DNA from: Methylobacterium goesingense
GTDB lineage: Bacteria; Pseudomonadota; Alphaproteobacteria; Rhizobiales; Beijerinckiaceae
Reading direction: 5' to 3'
NCBI RefSeq assembly: GCF_022179225.1
Contig: NZ_BPQL01000061.1
Location: forward strand, 1-50,625
Length of the DNA: 50,625 nt
A program made the position numbers and the translations under genes. Shown in pieces: positions 24,507-33,325 of this stretch. Under the pieces are notes generated by a model that saw nothing but the letters and a program-made list of their open reading frames with translations, ran no database searches and was not told the origin of the DNA. The stretch's first letter is position 1. The number at the start of each line of letters is the position of its first letter.

Positions 24507-26834
24507 TCAAGCGAGGCGACGCTCCGGCATCGTCTCGTCATCGCCGCCGAGGAGGTCGGGGCGGTTGCGCAGGAACCAGGGGACGCGTTCCGCCGCCATG
24601 GGCTTGCCGTAGAGGTAGCCCTGCACGTTGGTACACCCCTCCTGGCCGAGGAAGGTCGCCTGCTCCAGGGTCTCGACGCCCTCGGCGGTGACATCCAGTC
24701 CCAGGCTCCGGCCGAGTTGGAGCACGGCAGTGACGATAGCGGCGTCGTTGGCGTCGCGCTCCAGGTCGCGGATGAAGCTTCGGTCGATCTTGATCTCGTC
24801 GACGGGGAACTGCTTCAGGTGGGTCAGCGAGGCGTAGCCGGTGCCGAAATCGTCCAGAGCCACCCGGATGCCGGCCGCGTGGAGGGTCTGGAGCACGGCA
24901 TTCACCCGGTCGGCGCTGCCCGCGAGCAGGACGGTCTCGGTCACCTCGACGCCGATCAACCCGAGCGGCACGCCGCTGCACGCGACGTCGTCGAGAAAGC
25001 TCTTGGCCAGATCGCCCTGAGCAAACTGCGCGGAGGACAGGTTGATGAAGACGCGTCCAGGATTGAGCCCGAGGCCGATCCAGTGGACGATATCGGCGCA
25101 GATCTGGCGACGCAGGGCGGTGCCCACCGCCACACCGATCTCGGGGTCGTCGAATACGGTCGAGAAGGAGGCCGGCGCGAGCAGGCCACGGGTCGGGTGC
25201 TTCCAACGGGCCAGGGCCTCGAACCCGATCACGGCGCCCGAGGCGAGGTCGACCTTCGGCTGGTAGAACGCCACCAGCCCGCTTCCCGCCTCCAGGGCGG
25301 CGCGCATCTCGCGGGTCACCGCCACCCGCTCCTCGATATCGGCGCGCAGGGTCGGCACGAACAGCGTCGCGCAGTTTCGGCCGGACGCCTTGGCGGCGTA
25401 GAGCGCGAGGTCGGCATTGGTGAACAGGTCGGCGGGGTTGCCGGCGTGTTCCGGGTAGAGCGCCAGCCCGAGGCTGGCCCTGGCCGCCACCATCCGCCCG
25501 CGAATCGCCATCGGCGGCCGCAGGGCTTCGAGGATGCGTGCGGCGATCCCGTGAACACCCTGTGCCCCCTGGGCGCAGATGATCACGAATTCGTCCCCCC
25601 CGAGGCGGGCGACGAGGTCCTGGGGCTCGACGACGCTGCGCAGCCGACGAGCCACCTCCATCAGCAGGGCGTCGCCGGAATCGTGCCCGAGGGTGTCATT
25701 AATCTCCTTGAACGCATCGAGATCGAGGAGGATGAGGCCGACCTCACCGCCCTCGGCGTGCGCGCGGACGAGGCTGGCATCCAGGGTCGTGTGGAACAGG
25801 GCCCGGTTCGGCAATCCGGTGAGCACGTCGTGATGGGCGGCCGTGCGGATCTGCTCCTCGATCGCCTTGCGGCTGGTGATGTCGACGAGGCTCGAGATGA
25901 GGCAGGGCGCGCCCTCCACCTGCACCGGCTCGATCGACAGCAGGACGTCGTGATGCTGTCCGCCCAGGTCGACGATGCAGGTCTCGTGGTCGCGGATCGT
26001 CCCCTTAGCGTCCAGGAGGCGCTGGATCTCGAGGCGCTGCTCCTTGGAGATGAAGCGGGCGGTCTGGTAGTTCGCGAGGCTGTCGCCCGCGCCGACCGCG
26101 AAGAAGCGGTTACCCGCATCGTTGGTGCCGACGATGCGTCCGTCCGGGACGCTGGAGACGACGATCGGAACCGGCACCGCGCGGAATGTCGTCTCGAACA
26201 GGCGGCGGCTTTCCGTGAGGCAGCGGTGGGCCCGCCGTTCCGCCTCGGTCGCCGTCCATTCCAGGCGCCGCAGCCGGTTCGAGCGAACGACGAAGAGGAT
26301 GATCGCCCCGTCGGCCATCACCGACACGGTCAGGAGACCCAGGGCCGTCTGCGGAAGCGGCAGGGGCAGCAGGTAGCAGCCGAGCAGGATCACGGCCGTG
26401 AAGGCGCCGGACGCGATCGTCCAGACGAAGCGCATGGGCAGCACCAGCATGCAGGCCGCCGGAAAGATCAGGGCGGCGATCAGCCCGATCTCGGTACGCG
26501 CGGTCGTCATGTAGCCCACCGCCAGGGTGGTGAGGATCTGCCAGGCCACCAGGATGCCCTGGAGGGCGTCGAAGGACCGGACCCGCCGTAGGCCCACGAT
26601 GGCCAGGGCCGCGATCGTCACGATCAGGGCGCGGGCGCACAAGACGGGCACGAAACGGTCGGTGTCGACGAAGCGCATGTCGCTGGCCAGGAAGGCCAAG
26701 CTCAGGGCGATCGCGAAGGTCAGGACCAGGCGCGCGTGGCGCAGGGTCTCGGGCAGCCGCTCGGCCTGGAATGTGGCTTCCTCGGCTGGCGAGGCGAACT
26801 CGCCTCCGAACGCTCTGAGACGATGGCTCGACAT
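24507..26834 (-). CDS. Membrane-anchored PAS-GGDEF-EAL cyclic-di-GMP protein
   Basis: 775-residue signalling protein. Order: an N-terminal membrane region of about five helices (residues 35-195), a PAS domain (about 205-325), GGDEF (about 335-500, motif RLGGDEFVII intact) and EAL (about 515-765, GFEALARWKHP, DDFGTGYASL and KIDRSFI all intact). Both the diguanylate cyclase and the phosphodiesterase sites therefore look functional. The usual inhibitory RxxD site five residues before GGDEF is EPQD here, so product inhibition is probably lost. Such dual proteins set local c-di-GMP levels governing motility and adhesion. The signal sensed by the membrane/PAS part is unknown. Confidence 0.92.
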   Translation of the reverse strand: MSSHRLRAFGGEFASPAEEATFQAERLPETLRHARLVLTFAIALSLAFLASDMRFVDTDRFVPVLCARALIVTIAALAIVGLRRVRSFDALQGILVAWQILTTLAVGYMTTARTEIGLIAALIFPAACMLVLPMRFVWTIASGAFTAVILLGCYLLPLPLPQTALGLLTVSVMADGAIILFVVRSNRLRRLEWTATEAERRAHRCLTESRRLFETTFRAVPVPIVVSSVPDGRIVGTNDAGNRFFAVGAGDSLANYQTARFISKEQRLEIQRLLDAKGTIRDHETCIVDLGGQHHDVLLSIEPVQVEGAPCLISSLVDITSRKAIEEQIRTAAHHDVLTGLPNRALFHTTLDASLVRAHAEGGEVGLILLDLDAFKEINDTLGHDSGDALLMEVARRLRSVVEPQDLVARLGGDEFVIICAQGAQGVHGIAARILEALRPPMAIRGRMVAARASLGLALYPEHAGNPADLFTNADLALYAAKASGRNCATLFVPTLRADIEERVAVTREMRAALEAGSGLVAFYQPKVDLASGAVIGFEALARWKHPTRGLLAPASFSTVFDDPEIGVAVGTALRRQICADIVHWIGLGLNPGRVFINLSSAQFAQGDLAKSFLDDVACSGVPLGLIGVEVTETVLLAGSADRVNAVLQTLHAAGIRVALDDFGTGYASLTHLKQFPVDEIKIDRSFIRDLERDANDAAIVTAVLQLGRSLGLDVTAEGVETLEQATFLGQEGCTNVQGYLYGKPMAAERVPWFLRNRPDLLGGDDETMPERRLA

Positions 26835-26897
26835 GCTTCAGGCTAATAACGGCGAAGTATGGTTCAGCCGTTAAGGTCGCGACGATTGTTCTCCCCG

Positions 26898-27728
26898 TCA
26901 GTCCGCCCGCGTCCGACGGGCCGCCAGCGCGCGCAGGGCGCCGCGCATCGTGCGCACGTCCTGCTCGGTCATGGCCATGCGGTGGAGCATGTCGCGCATG
27001 TTGCGGGCGATGATCTCGCGCTTCTCCGGCGGGTAGAAGCCGGCGGCGGCGAGCTGGTCCTCCAGGGTCGAGACCAGGGAGGCCATCGCCTCGCGGGTGG
27101 CGGGCGGCGACAGCATCTCGCCCGTGAAAGGCAGGACCGAGAGGCCGGCCGCCCGGCGCCACTCGTAGCCCATCAGCAGGACGCCCTGCGCGAGGTTCAG
27201 CGACGAGAACCGGGGATCGACCGGGAAGGTCACGATGGCGTCGGCCAGCGAGACCTCGTCGTTGTCGAGGCCCGCGCGCTCGCGCCCGAACAGGATGCCG
27301 ACGCGCTGGCCTTCGCGGGCGACCACGTCCTGCATGGCCGCGTCGGGGGCGAACACGCGCTTCATCTGGCCGCGCTCGCGGGCGGTCGTCGCTAGCACGT
27401 AGTGCAGATCGGCGATCGCGTCGGCCAGGGTGTCGTGGATGCTGGCCGCGTCGAGGATGTGGGTGGCGCCGGAGGCCGCCTCGCGCACCCCCTTCTTCGG
27501 CCAGCCGTTCTTCGGGGCCACCAGGCGCAACTCGGACAGACCGAAATTCGCCATGGCGCGCGCCGTCATGCCGATGTTCTCGGCAAGCTGCGGCTGGACC
27601 AGAATGATGACGGGGCCGGCGGAGGGCGTCGCTTGGGTCTCGGGCGTCGCTTGGGTCGGGGGTGTCGCTTGGGTCGAGGGTGTCGCTTGGGTCATGATCG
27701 CGTGGGGATCGTCGGGGACGGAGGACAT
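26898..27728 (-). CDS. trmJ: TrmJ-type tRNA 2'-O-methyltransferase (SPOUT/TrmH family)
   Basis: 276-residue SPOUT methyltransferase, probably methylating ribose at position 32 of tRNA. The fold shows as IILVQPQLAENIGMTARAM, motif 2 VGILFGRERAGLDNDE and the knot motif SSLNLAQGVLLMGYEW. A helical C-terminal extension (FYPPEKREIIARNMRDMLHRM) is typical of TrmJ rather than TrmL. The N-terminus carries four TQATPx repeats encoded by an 18-bp tandem repeat. I start at 27728 (GAGGGCGGAG upstream); 27764 is open and 27695 is an alternative within the repeats. Confidence 0.88.
   Translation of the reverse strand: MSSVPDDPHAIMTQATPSTQATPPTQATPETQATPSAGPVIILVQPQLAENIGMTARAMANFGLSELRLVAPKNGWPKKGVREAASGATHILDAASIHDTLADAIADLHYVLATTARERGQMKRVFAPDAAMQDVVAREGQRVGILFGRERAGLDNDEVSLADAIVTFPVDPRFSSLNLAQGVLLMGYEWRRAAGLSVLPFTGEMLSPPATREAMASLVSTLEDQLAAAGFYPPEKREIIARNMRDMLHRMAMTEQDVRTMRGALRALAARRTRAD
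27625..27693 (-). repeat. Four-copy 18-bp tandem repeat inside trmJ
   Basis: Units GG(C/T)GTCGCTTGGGTCnnn repeated four times at 18-bp spacing, encoding TQATPS, TQATPP, TQATPE and TQATPS near the protein N-terminus. Only the spacer codon and one silent position vary. A variable-number repeat that keeps the frame. Confidence 0.85.
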
Positions 27729-27813
27729 CTCCGCCCTCTCGCATGGCGCGCGCGGTCGCGCCAAGGGGCGCGCGGGCCATCGGGATGGCCCGCGCGCGGG
27801 TGCCGGGGCTGCT

Positions 27814-28362
27814 TCAGATCTTATCGTCGAGGCCCATCTGGTAGTACTTGTGGGTGATCTTGTCTTGGTTCTCGAGGAGCCAGTCGATCGAGGGCTCGTT
27901 TGTCATGGCCTTGCGGATCGCCTCCGTCATGCCCCGGCGCTGGATGTCGAACAGCGCCTTGTGATCGACGCGCTCCGCCTCGATCACCCCGGGGCTGAGC
28001 CAGACCGAGCAGATGATGCCCAGATCATTGGCCTTTTCCTTGGGGATGTAGCCCGCCCGCACCGCGTCGAGCACGCCGTTGGCGATGGCGAACTGCACCG
28101 TGCCCATCAGGATCGAGGTATATTTCGACTCGGTGACGCTCACCTTCGAGACGCAGAGCGTCACCGGGCGCACCATGATGTCGGTGTTGAGGAGCGCGAA
28201 GACCCGGCTGTGGCCCACCACCTGGTCACCCGTGAGGGTGGCGAGCGCCGTGCCTACCGGCCCGTCCAGTTCGCCGATGATGACCTCGGGCTCGGCCGCC
28301 GTGTTGGGCGGACCGCCGGCCACCAGGGCCTCGCCGGCCCGCAGGATGATGCGTTCGCTCAT
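27814..28362 (-). CDS. Formaldehyde-activating enzyme paralogue (Fae2/Fae3-like)
   Basis: 182-residue Fae-fold protein. Canonical Fae condenses formaldehyde with tetrahydromethanopterin in methylotrophs. Family features: RAGEALVAGGPPN start, VIIGELDGPVGTAL, RPVTLCVSKV, MGTVQFAIANGVLDAV and a long C-terminal helix. In canonical Fae, as I recall it, an AHIDLIIG segment carries the catalytic His; here the aligned segment is AEPEVIIG, so that His is absent. It also has an extra C-terminal tail (DKITHKYYQMGLDDKI). It is therefore best read as a paralogue with altered or regulatory function. The ATG at 28362 has GAGGAA upstream. Confidence 0.85.
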   Translation of the reverse strand: MSERIILRAGEALVAGGPPNTAAEPEVIIGELDGPVGTALATLTGDQVVGHSRVFALLNTDIMVRPVTLCVSKVSVTESKYTSILMGTVQFAIANGVLDAVRAGYIPKEKANDLGIICSVWLSPGVIEAERVDHKALFDIQRRGMTEAIRKAMTNEPSIDWLLENQDKITHKYYQMGLDDKI

Positions 28363-28458
28363 GGGGTTCCTCACGCTTGTGCGTCGCTGATCGGAGGCGC
28401 AGAGTCCCGATCGGACCGGCATTGTCCAGCCCCGGATCGGGCTGTGCGAGGTCCGCGC

Positions 28459-29142
28459 TCAGCCGGCGAAGGTCGCCGGGCACGCATTGCCGCCCGGGAG
28501 CACGACTTCGAGCTGCGTGTTCGGCATTACCGCCGCCCCGCCCCGGACGGCCCAACTCACGGTCTCCGTCCACTGGAAGGCCGTATTCAATCCGGGCAGC
28601 AGCGCCATCGGCGTCGCGCCGAGGATCGGCTGGTAGCTCATCGTGACCTCGGCGTAGATCCAGCGCGCGCCGTTGAACTGATACTGGACCGGAACCGCGA
28701 TGTCCGCCGTGAGGCCGCGATTACGCTGCGTCGCGTTTCGCGCCGCGCTCGAGCAGACGAAAGCCGTGGTCAGCGGTCCGATGAGGGGGATCCCGACCGC
28801 GCTGACCTTCATCTGAACGCCCGTCGCGCTGAACGGCGCGAGCACCACGGAGGACGAGTCGAAGATGTTGCTCATCGTCGCGGCGGTGACGGGGTTGGTC
28901 GCGTCACCGAGCGATGTCAGGTCCGCCAGGGTGCGGGCCAGTTGCACGACCTTCCGGCGGTTCTCGACCGCGTTCACGAGTTCGGCTCCCACCAGGAGCA
29001 GCACCAGCAGAACGGGAAGCACGAGGGCGAATTCGATCATCGCCACGCCATGCCGGTCCGTGGCCAAGTCTCGCAGGCGCCGGATCGGCGTCGGGGACCT
29101 TTCCAGGGGCGCGGACCCCGGATCTCGAGGGCGACGGATCAT
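28459..29142 (-). CDS. TadE/TadG-like envelope protein 3 of a Tad-type set
   Basis: 227-residue protein with the TadE-like N-terminal signature: basic stretch, then RHGVAMIEFALVLPVLLVLLLVGAEL, a single hydrophobic pseudopilin-type helix with the conserved Glu, followed by an extracytoplasmic domain rich in beta-like segments. It is the last of three linked genes reading leftward. The preceding gene ends at 29154; I start at the ATG at 29142, though a GTG at 29160 overlapping that stop is possible. Likely a minor component of Flp/Tad surface structures. Confidence 0.75.
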   Translation of the reverse strand: MIRRPRDPGSAPLERSPTPIRRLRDLATDRHGVAMIEFALVLPVLLVLLLVGAELVNAVENRRKVVQLARTLADLTSLGDATNPVTAATMSNIFDSSSVVLAPFSATGVQMKVSAVGIPLIGPLTTAFVCSSAARNATQRNRGLTADIAVPVQYQFNGARWIYAEVTMSYQPILGATPMALLPGLNTAFQWTETVSWAVRGGAAVMPNTQLEVVLPGGNACPATFAG

Positions 29143-29153
29143 GATCACGGTTC

Positions 29154-29744
29154 TCAGCACGCGCTCGACGAATCCGACTGGTAGGGCTCGACCCGGAAAA
29201 CGGCGTTGGACTGGATGAGGGCGCTGCCGTCGCCGAACGACTTGATGCCAGCGTTCATCATGCTGAAGAAGACCGCGTATTTCAGGGCCGCACGCACCAC
29301 GACGATCTTACTCGGTTGCGGGCAGGTGTAGGCGGTACCGAAACCGGCGCGCCAGTTGCCCGTCGATGGATCGAGGGCACTCCCGTTGGCGCCTGTGACG
29401 CCTGCGAAGGTATCGACGACCTGAACATCGAGAATTACGTCGTTACAGTTAAAGAAGGCGGCTGCCGCGACCCCGGTGTTGTTGCAGAGTTGCTTGCGAA
29501 GTTTGCCGATCAGTGCCGTCTTATCCTTGTTGGCGCTGTTCTCGCTCTGGAATTGCCCCGTCACGAGGGTGCGCACGGTCGATTGCAGCCCCGTATCGAG
29601 GTTCTGGCTCACCAGGAACATCAGCATCATCTGAAGGGCCGCGCCGACGACCGCGAGGAAGATCGGACAGACCATCGCGAACTCGACCGCCGAGGCACCG
29701 CGTTCGTCGCGCAGGAACGCCCACTGCGCCGATGTCGTTCTCAT
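29154..29744 (-). CDS. TadE-like pseudopilin
   Basis: 196-residue protein starting MRTTSAQWAFLRDERGASAVEFAMVC; the RGASAVEFA motif with Glu followed by a long hydrophobic helix is the TadE signature (pseudopilin processed by a Tad prepilin peptidase). The exported part contains three cysteines (LCNNTG, FNCND, TCPQ) and ends SSSAC. The start at 29744 overlaps the stop of the upstream vWA gene by four bases (ATGA), so the two are translationally coupled; the upstream open frame to 30053 is a shadow of that gene. Confidence 0.82.
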   Translation of the reverse strand: MRTTSAQWAFLRDERGASAVEFAMVCPIFLAVVGAALQMMLMFLVSQNLDTGLQSTVRTLVTGQFQSENSANKDKTALIGKLRKQLCNNTGVAAAAFFNCNDVILDVQVVDTFAGVTGANGSALDPSTGNWRAGFGTAYTCPQPSKIVVVRAALKYAVFFSMMNAGIKSFGDGSALIQSNAVFRVEPYQSDSSSAC

Positions 29745-31003
29745 CGCGCCAGCCGAACCTGCGTGAACTTCTGGAAGATCGACACGAACGCCGACCCGAT
29801 CGACGACGTCGACGCGGCGTTCACGAAAAGGTCCGGCGTGGAAGCGCACCCGGTGAGCTGGGGGACGATGTCGTCGAACCGCGTTCCGGAGCCATTGACC
29901 AGGCTCGGGGCGCCAAGCGTCGCCTGATAGCCCCAGTCGTAGCTCATCTTCAGGTAGGGCGCGTAGAGGACGCTCACGGAGACCGAGGGGTCGATCAGCC
30001 GACAGGAGGTGGGGCTGAACGGCGCCACCTGCGTGCGCAGCTTCGTGTCCCACGTCCAGGAGCGGGACGGGTCCTGGACGCCGTCGGTCGCGACAATCAC
30101 GAGCTTCTTCGGTGCGCTCTTCCCGTCACCCGCCTTACCGACCTCGGCGGCAAATCCGGGCATGATCTCCTTGAAGTGCGTGGCGCCCGCATATTCGTCG
30201 GAGGTGTTGGGCGCCTGGGGCAGGTTGGTCAGGGCGAAGTTGAGGTCGGACGTTGTGCTGACCAGCTTCGCCAGGTCGTTGCTGAAGGTGTAGGTCGCGA
30301 CCCGGATTCGCTTGGAGGAGGAGGTCTGGGTTTTCAGCCAGGTCACGAAGTCGGTGATGCCCTTGTTCACCTCCTGCGTCCGCAGTGTGATGCCGTTCCG
30401 GACCGCCCATTCGTAGGAATCGAAGTTCGTTCCCTTGACCTTGGCGCCGTCATGACAGGCGAAGGCACATCCGAACGCCGCGTTCAGCTTGTCGACGTCG
30501 GCCTGGGTCGCGCCGAGGGCCATCGAACCCGAGACGTCGATCAGCAGGTAGATGTCCACCATCGGCGAAAGATCAACGGCCGATTCCGCGTGGCCGGAGA
30601 GTTGGATCTGGTTGTAACCCGCTGCCTTGAGGATCGTCGTGTCGGTCTTGGACGTGTAGTCGCCGACGACCCTGACGGCCCGGTTGCTGATTGAAACGAC
30701 GAGCGTGGGAACGGTACCGTTTGGCAGCTTCGCGGTGGCGTTGAACGCCTTCAGGCCGACGTTCTGCGCGTAATCGATAATCTGGGCATCCGTCATGCCC
30801 TTGGCGTCCGCATCCTGGGCGGCGCGCGCCGCCAGGATGATGGCCCCATCCATGGCATTGTCCAGGAGAGCTTTGTCGACGACGGAGCGTCCGTAATCGA
30901 TGGCGCCGCCGGTCAGTCCCAGGATCGGAACGAGGGCTGCGGCGAAGATCATCGGGATCGATCCACGCCGGTCCGACTTAAAGCGCTTCGACAGGGTGTT
31001 CAT
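29741..31003 (-). CDS. TadG-like protein with von Willebrand factor A domain
   Basis: 420-residue envelope protein: N-terminal TadG-type segment DRRGSIPMIFAAALVPILGL with one membrane helix and the GAIDYGR/ALLDNAMDGAIILAAR region typical of Flp pilus assembly TadG, then a vWA domain with intact metal site DVSGSM (about residues 157-162). A CAFACHDG pair of cysteines lies within it. First gene of the three-gene set. No TadA ATPase, secretin or flp pilin gene is in the window, so the secretion machinery must be encoded elsewhere. Confidence 0.85.
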   Translation of the reverse strand: MNTLSKRFKSDRRGSIPMIFAAALVPILGLTGGAIDYGRSVVDKALLDNAMDGAIILAARAAQDADAKGMTDAQIIDYAQNVGLKAFNATAKLPNGTVPTLVVSISNRAVRVVGDYTSKTDTTILKAAGYNQIQLSGHAESAVDLSPMVDIYLLIDVSGSMALGATQADVDKLNAAFGCAFACHDGAKVKGTNFDSYEWAVRNGITLRTQEVNKGITDFVTWLKTQTSSSKRIRVATYTFSNDLAKLVSTTSDLNFALTNLPQAPNTSDEYAGATHFKEIMPGFAAEVGKAGDGKSAPKKLVIVATDGVQDPSRSWTWDTKLRTQVAPFSPTSCRLIDPSVSVSVLYAPYLKMSYDWGYQATLGAPSLVNGSGTRFDDIVPQLTGCASTPDLFVNAASTSSIGSAFVSIFQKFTQVRLAR

Positions 31004-31413
31004 GGGGCGGGGACCGCTTCTGGGTGGCGTATACGCCGTTCGTGACGACCCATGAACGCGGCCTCGACGTTAAAAAATGATGCGTCCAATGAACCGGGAT
31101 TCAGAGACTCATCCGTTATTCGACGATGTCGGGCGTTTGATTATCTCTGTTTGGTTTACTCTTCGTTGCCGAAGATCGGGGCGGGACGCGAATTGAGTTC
31201 GGTCATGCGGCGGGACCGGGCGGGTACAGAGCGCGCGGTCCGCTGACAAGTTGCCGTTGCTGTCATGCGATCGATCCGCCGGCGCGCCTTCCCCCCCTTT
31301 CGTGCCCGCGCTATGACCCCGGCACGGCCGGACGGCTCGTGAGGGTGGTGGGTCCCGCGTGGGGCAATCCTTGCATGGGTGGTGCGGATCTTACGCGGAA
31401 GGCTTGAAGCGCA
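31004..31413. promoter_or_regulatory. Divergent intergenic region between the Tad set and icd
   Basis: 410 bp without a convincing gene. A perfect 12-bp palindrome GGCGTATACGCC lies at 31026-31037, 22 bp before the TadG-like start. AT-richer stretches at about 31065-31165 should hold the promoters. No ribosome-binding site or riboswitch pattern was identified apart from the icd leader AGGCTTGAAG just before 31414. Confidence 0.5.
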
Positions 31414-32625
31414 ATGGAAAAGATCAAGGTTGCGAACCCGGTCGTCGAACTCGACGGCGACGAGATGACCCGGATCATCTGGAGCGAGATCAAGAACAAG
31501 CTGATCCACCCCTATCTCGACCTGAATCTCGAATATTACGACCTCGGCGTCGAGCACCGCGACGCCACCAACGACCAGGTCACCGTGCAGGCGGCCGAGG
31601 CGATCAAGCGCCACGGCGTCGGCGTGAAGTGCGCCACCATCACCCCGGACGAGGCGCGGGTGAAGGAGTTCGGCCTCAAGGAGATGTGGAAGTCGCCCAA
31701 CGGCACCATCCGCAACATCCTGGGCGGCGTCATCTTCCGCGAGCCGATCATCTGCCAGAACGTGCCCCGCCTCGTTCCGGGCTGGACGCAGCCCATCGTC
31801 GTCGGCCGCCACGCCTACGGCGACCAGTACAAGGCCACCGACTTCAAGGTGCCGGGCAAGGGCCGCCTGACCATCAAGTTCGAGGGCGAGGACGGCACCG
31901 TCTTCGAGCGGGAAGTCTTCAAGTTCCCGAGCCCCGGCGTCGCCCAGGCGATGTACAACCTCGACGACTCGATCCGCGACTTCGCCCGCGCCTCGATGAA
32001 CTACGGCCTGAACCGCAAGTATCCGGTCTATCTGTCCACCAAGAACACCATCCTCAAGGCCTATGACGGGCGCTTCAAGGACCTGTTCGAGGAGGTCTTC
32101 CAGAGCGAGTTCAAGGCGAAGTTCGACGCCGCCGGCATCACCTACGAGCACCGCCTGATCGACGACATGGTGGCCTCGGCGTTGAAATGGTCCGGCGGGT
32201 ACGTCTGGGCCTGCAAGAACTACGACGGCGACGTACAGTCCGACACGGTGGCGCAGGGCTTCGGCTCGCTGGGCCTGATGACCTCCGTGCTCCTCACCCC
32301 CGATGGCCGGACCGTCGAGGCCGAGGCCGCCCACGGCACGGTGACGCGCCATTACCGCGAGCACCAGAAGGGCAAGGAGACCTCCACCAACTCCATCGCG
32401 TCGATCTTCGCCTGGAGCCGTGGCCTCGCCCATCGTGCCAAGCTCGACGACAACGCGGCGCTCGCCAAGTTCGCCACCACCCTGGAGACCGTCTGCGTCG
32501 ACACCGTCGAGGCCGGCTTCATGACCAAGGACCTCGCCCTCCTCGTCGGTCCCGATCAGAAGTGGCTCTCGACCACGGGCTTCCTCGACAAGGTGGACCA
32601 GCACCTCAAGACCGCGATGGCCTGA
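31414..32625 (+). CDS. icd: NADP-dependent isocitrate dehydrogenase
   Basis: 403-residue homodimeric IDH of the eukaryote-like type (IDH1/2 group) that many alphaproteobacteria use; converts isocitrate to 2-oxoglutarate in the TCA cycle. Start [19 protein letters not shown], substrate serine region [19 protein letters not shown], catalytic Tyr/Lys region [19 protein letters not shown], metal-binding Asp in [12 protein letters not shown] and YDGDVQSD, and NADP-binding [20 protein letters not shown]. Length is standard. It stands alone, with a strong hairpin 110 bp downstream. Confidence 0.96.
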   Translation: MEKIKVANPVVELDGDEMTRIIWSEIKNKLIHPYLDLNLEYYDLGVEHRDATNDQVTVQAAEAIKRHGVGVKCATITPDEARVKEFGLKEMWKSPNGTIRNILGGVIFREPIICQNVPRLVPGWTQPIVVGRHAYGDQYKATDFKVPGKGRLTIKFEGEDGTVFEREVFKFPSPGVAQAMYNLDDSIRDFARASMNYGLNRKYPVYLSTKNTILKAYDGRFKDLFEEVFQSEFKAKFDAAGITYEHRLIDDMVASALKWSGGYVWACKNYDGDVQSDTVAQGFGSLGLMTSVLLTPDGRTVEAEAAHGTVTRHYREHQKGKETSTNSIASIFAWSRGLAHRAKLDDNAALAKFATTLETVCVDTVEAGFMTKDLALLVGPDQKWLSTTGFLDKVDQHLKTAMA

Positions 32626-32735
32626 GGCGGTCGCGAGCAGGGCAGCGTTGGCGGTGGCGTCGTTTGGGTGACGCCTCCGTCCGACGCCCGCCGGCGCGGG
32701 CACCTTACGCAGCGCCCCGCGTATCCATGCATCTG

Positions 32736-32759
32736 CGAAGGCCCTCCGAGGGGCCTTCG
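32736..32759 (+). terminator. Hairpin downstream of icd
   Basis: Perfect 9-bp stem CGAAGGCCC / GGGCCTTCG with loop TCCGAG, 110 bases after the icd stop. A strong G/C stem without a T-tract, as is usual for high-GC terminators. Confidence 0.55.
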
Positions 32760-32779
32760 GCCCTGCCATCGATCTGTGT

Positions 32780-32888
32780 CATTCCGGGGCGCCGCAGGCG
32801 AACCCGGAATCCAGGCCCACTACGATGGCAAGAGGGAGTCCTGTCGGCGGCTCTGGATACCGGGTTCCGCTTCGCGGCCCCGGGGATG
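32780..32888. repeat. REP/BIME-like inverted pair in the icd downstream region
   Basis: A ~35-bp unit at 32780-32814 (CATTCCGGGG...CCGGAATCCAG) and a diverged inverted copy at 32853-32888 (CTGGATACCGG...CCCCGGGGATG) flank a 38-bp spacer. Each unit is itself partly palindromic (TTCCGGG / CCCGGAA). This is the layout of bacterial interspersed mosaic elements. It occupies most of the otherwise empty 360 bp between icd and the next gene. Confidence 0.6.
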
Positions 32889-32985
32889 TCGACGCTGTCG
32901 CGAACAGCGATCAGACCGATCGAACTGCGTGCCTCCGATAACCCGGGTGGGGGCGTGCCCCATCCGGAAAGGTCGCACACCTCGC

Positions 32986-33309
32986 TCAAGGCGCGTGCCG
33001 CGCGGCGTCCGCATTCCGCTTGCGGGTGGCGGCGGCCTTGCGCGCGGAGGCCGAGCGTTCCTCCGGCGTGCGCGCGGCCGAGGCTTTGCCGCCGATCGCG
33101 CCGCCGCGATGCGCAGCCGGGTGGTCGCTGGCCTTGCCCCGTCCCGAGCCGCCCGGCTTCTTGCCGCCACCGTCATCTTTGTTGACCGTGGCCCAGGCCC
33201 GCGCCTCGGCCTCCGGCTCGGGCACGCCGCGCGCCTCGTAGGATTCGGCGATGTGCTCGGCCTTACGGCGCTGCTTGTCGGTGTATTTCGATTTGTCGCC
33301 CTGGGCCAT
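32986..33309 (-). CDS. Small basic Lys/Ala/Gly-rich protein, 'plasmid stabilization'-type annotation
   Basis: 107-residue, very hydrophilic, probably disordered basic protein: GDKSKYTDKQRRKAEHIAES, then EARAWATVNKDDGGGKK, a glycine-rich linker and an Ala/Arg/Lys-rich tail (TPEERSASARKAAATRKRN). I recognise the SKYTDKQ...RAWATVNK family, which is widespread in proteobacteria and often named plasmid stabilization protein with little experimental support. It could bind nucleic acid. The gene is monocistronic or is the last of a transcript; the kinase gene lies downstream in the same direction, 16 bp further left-to-right order reversed. Confidence 0.75.
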   Translation of the reverse strand: MAQGDKSKYTDKQRRKAEHIAESYEARGVPEPEAEARAWATVNKDDGGGKKPGGSGRGKASDHPAAHRGGAIGGKASAARTPEERSASARKAAATRKRNADAARHAP

Positions 33310-33325
33310 CGCAGACCTCCGATGT

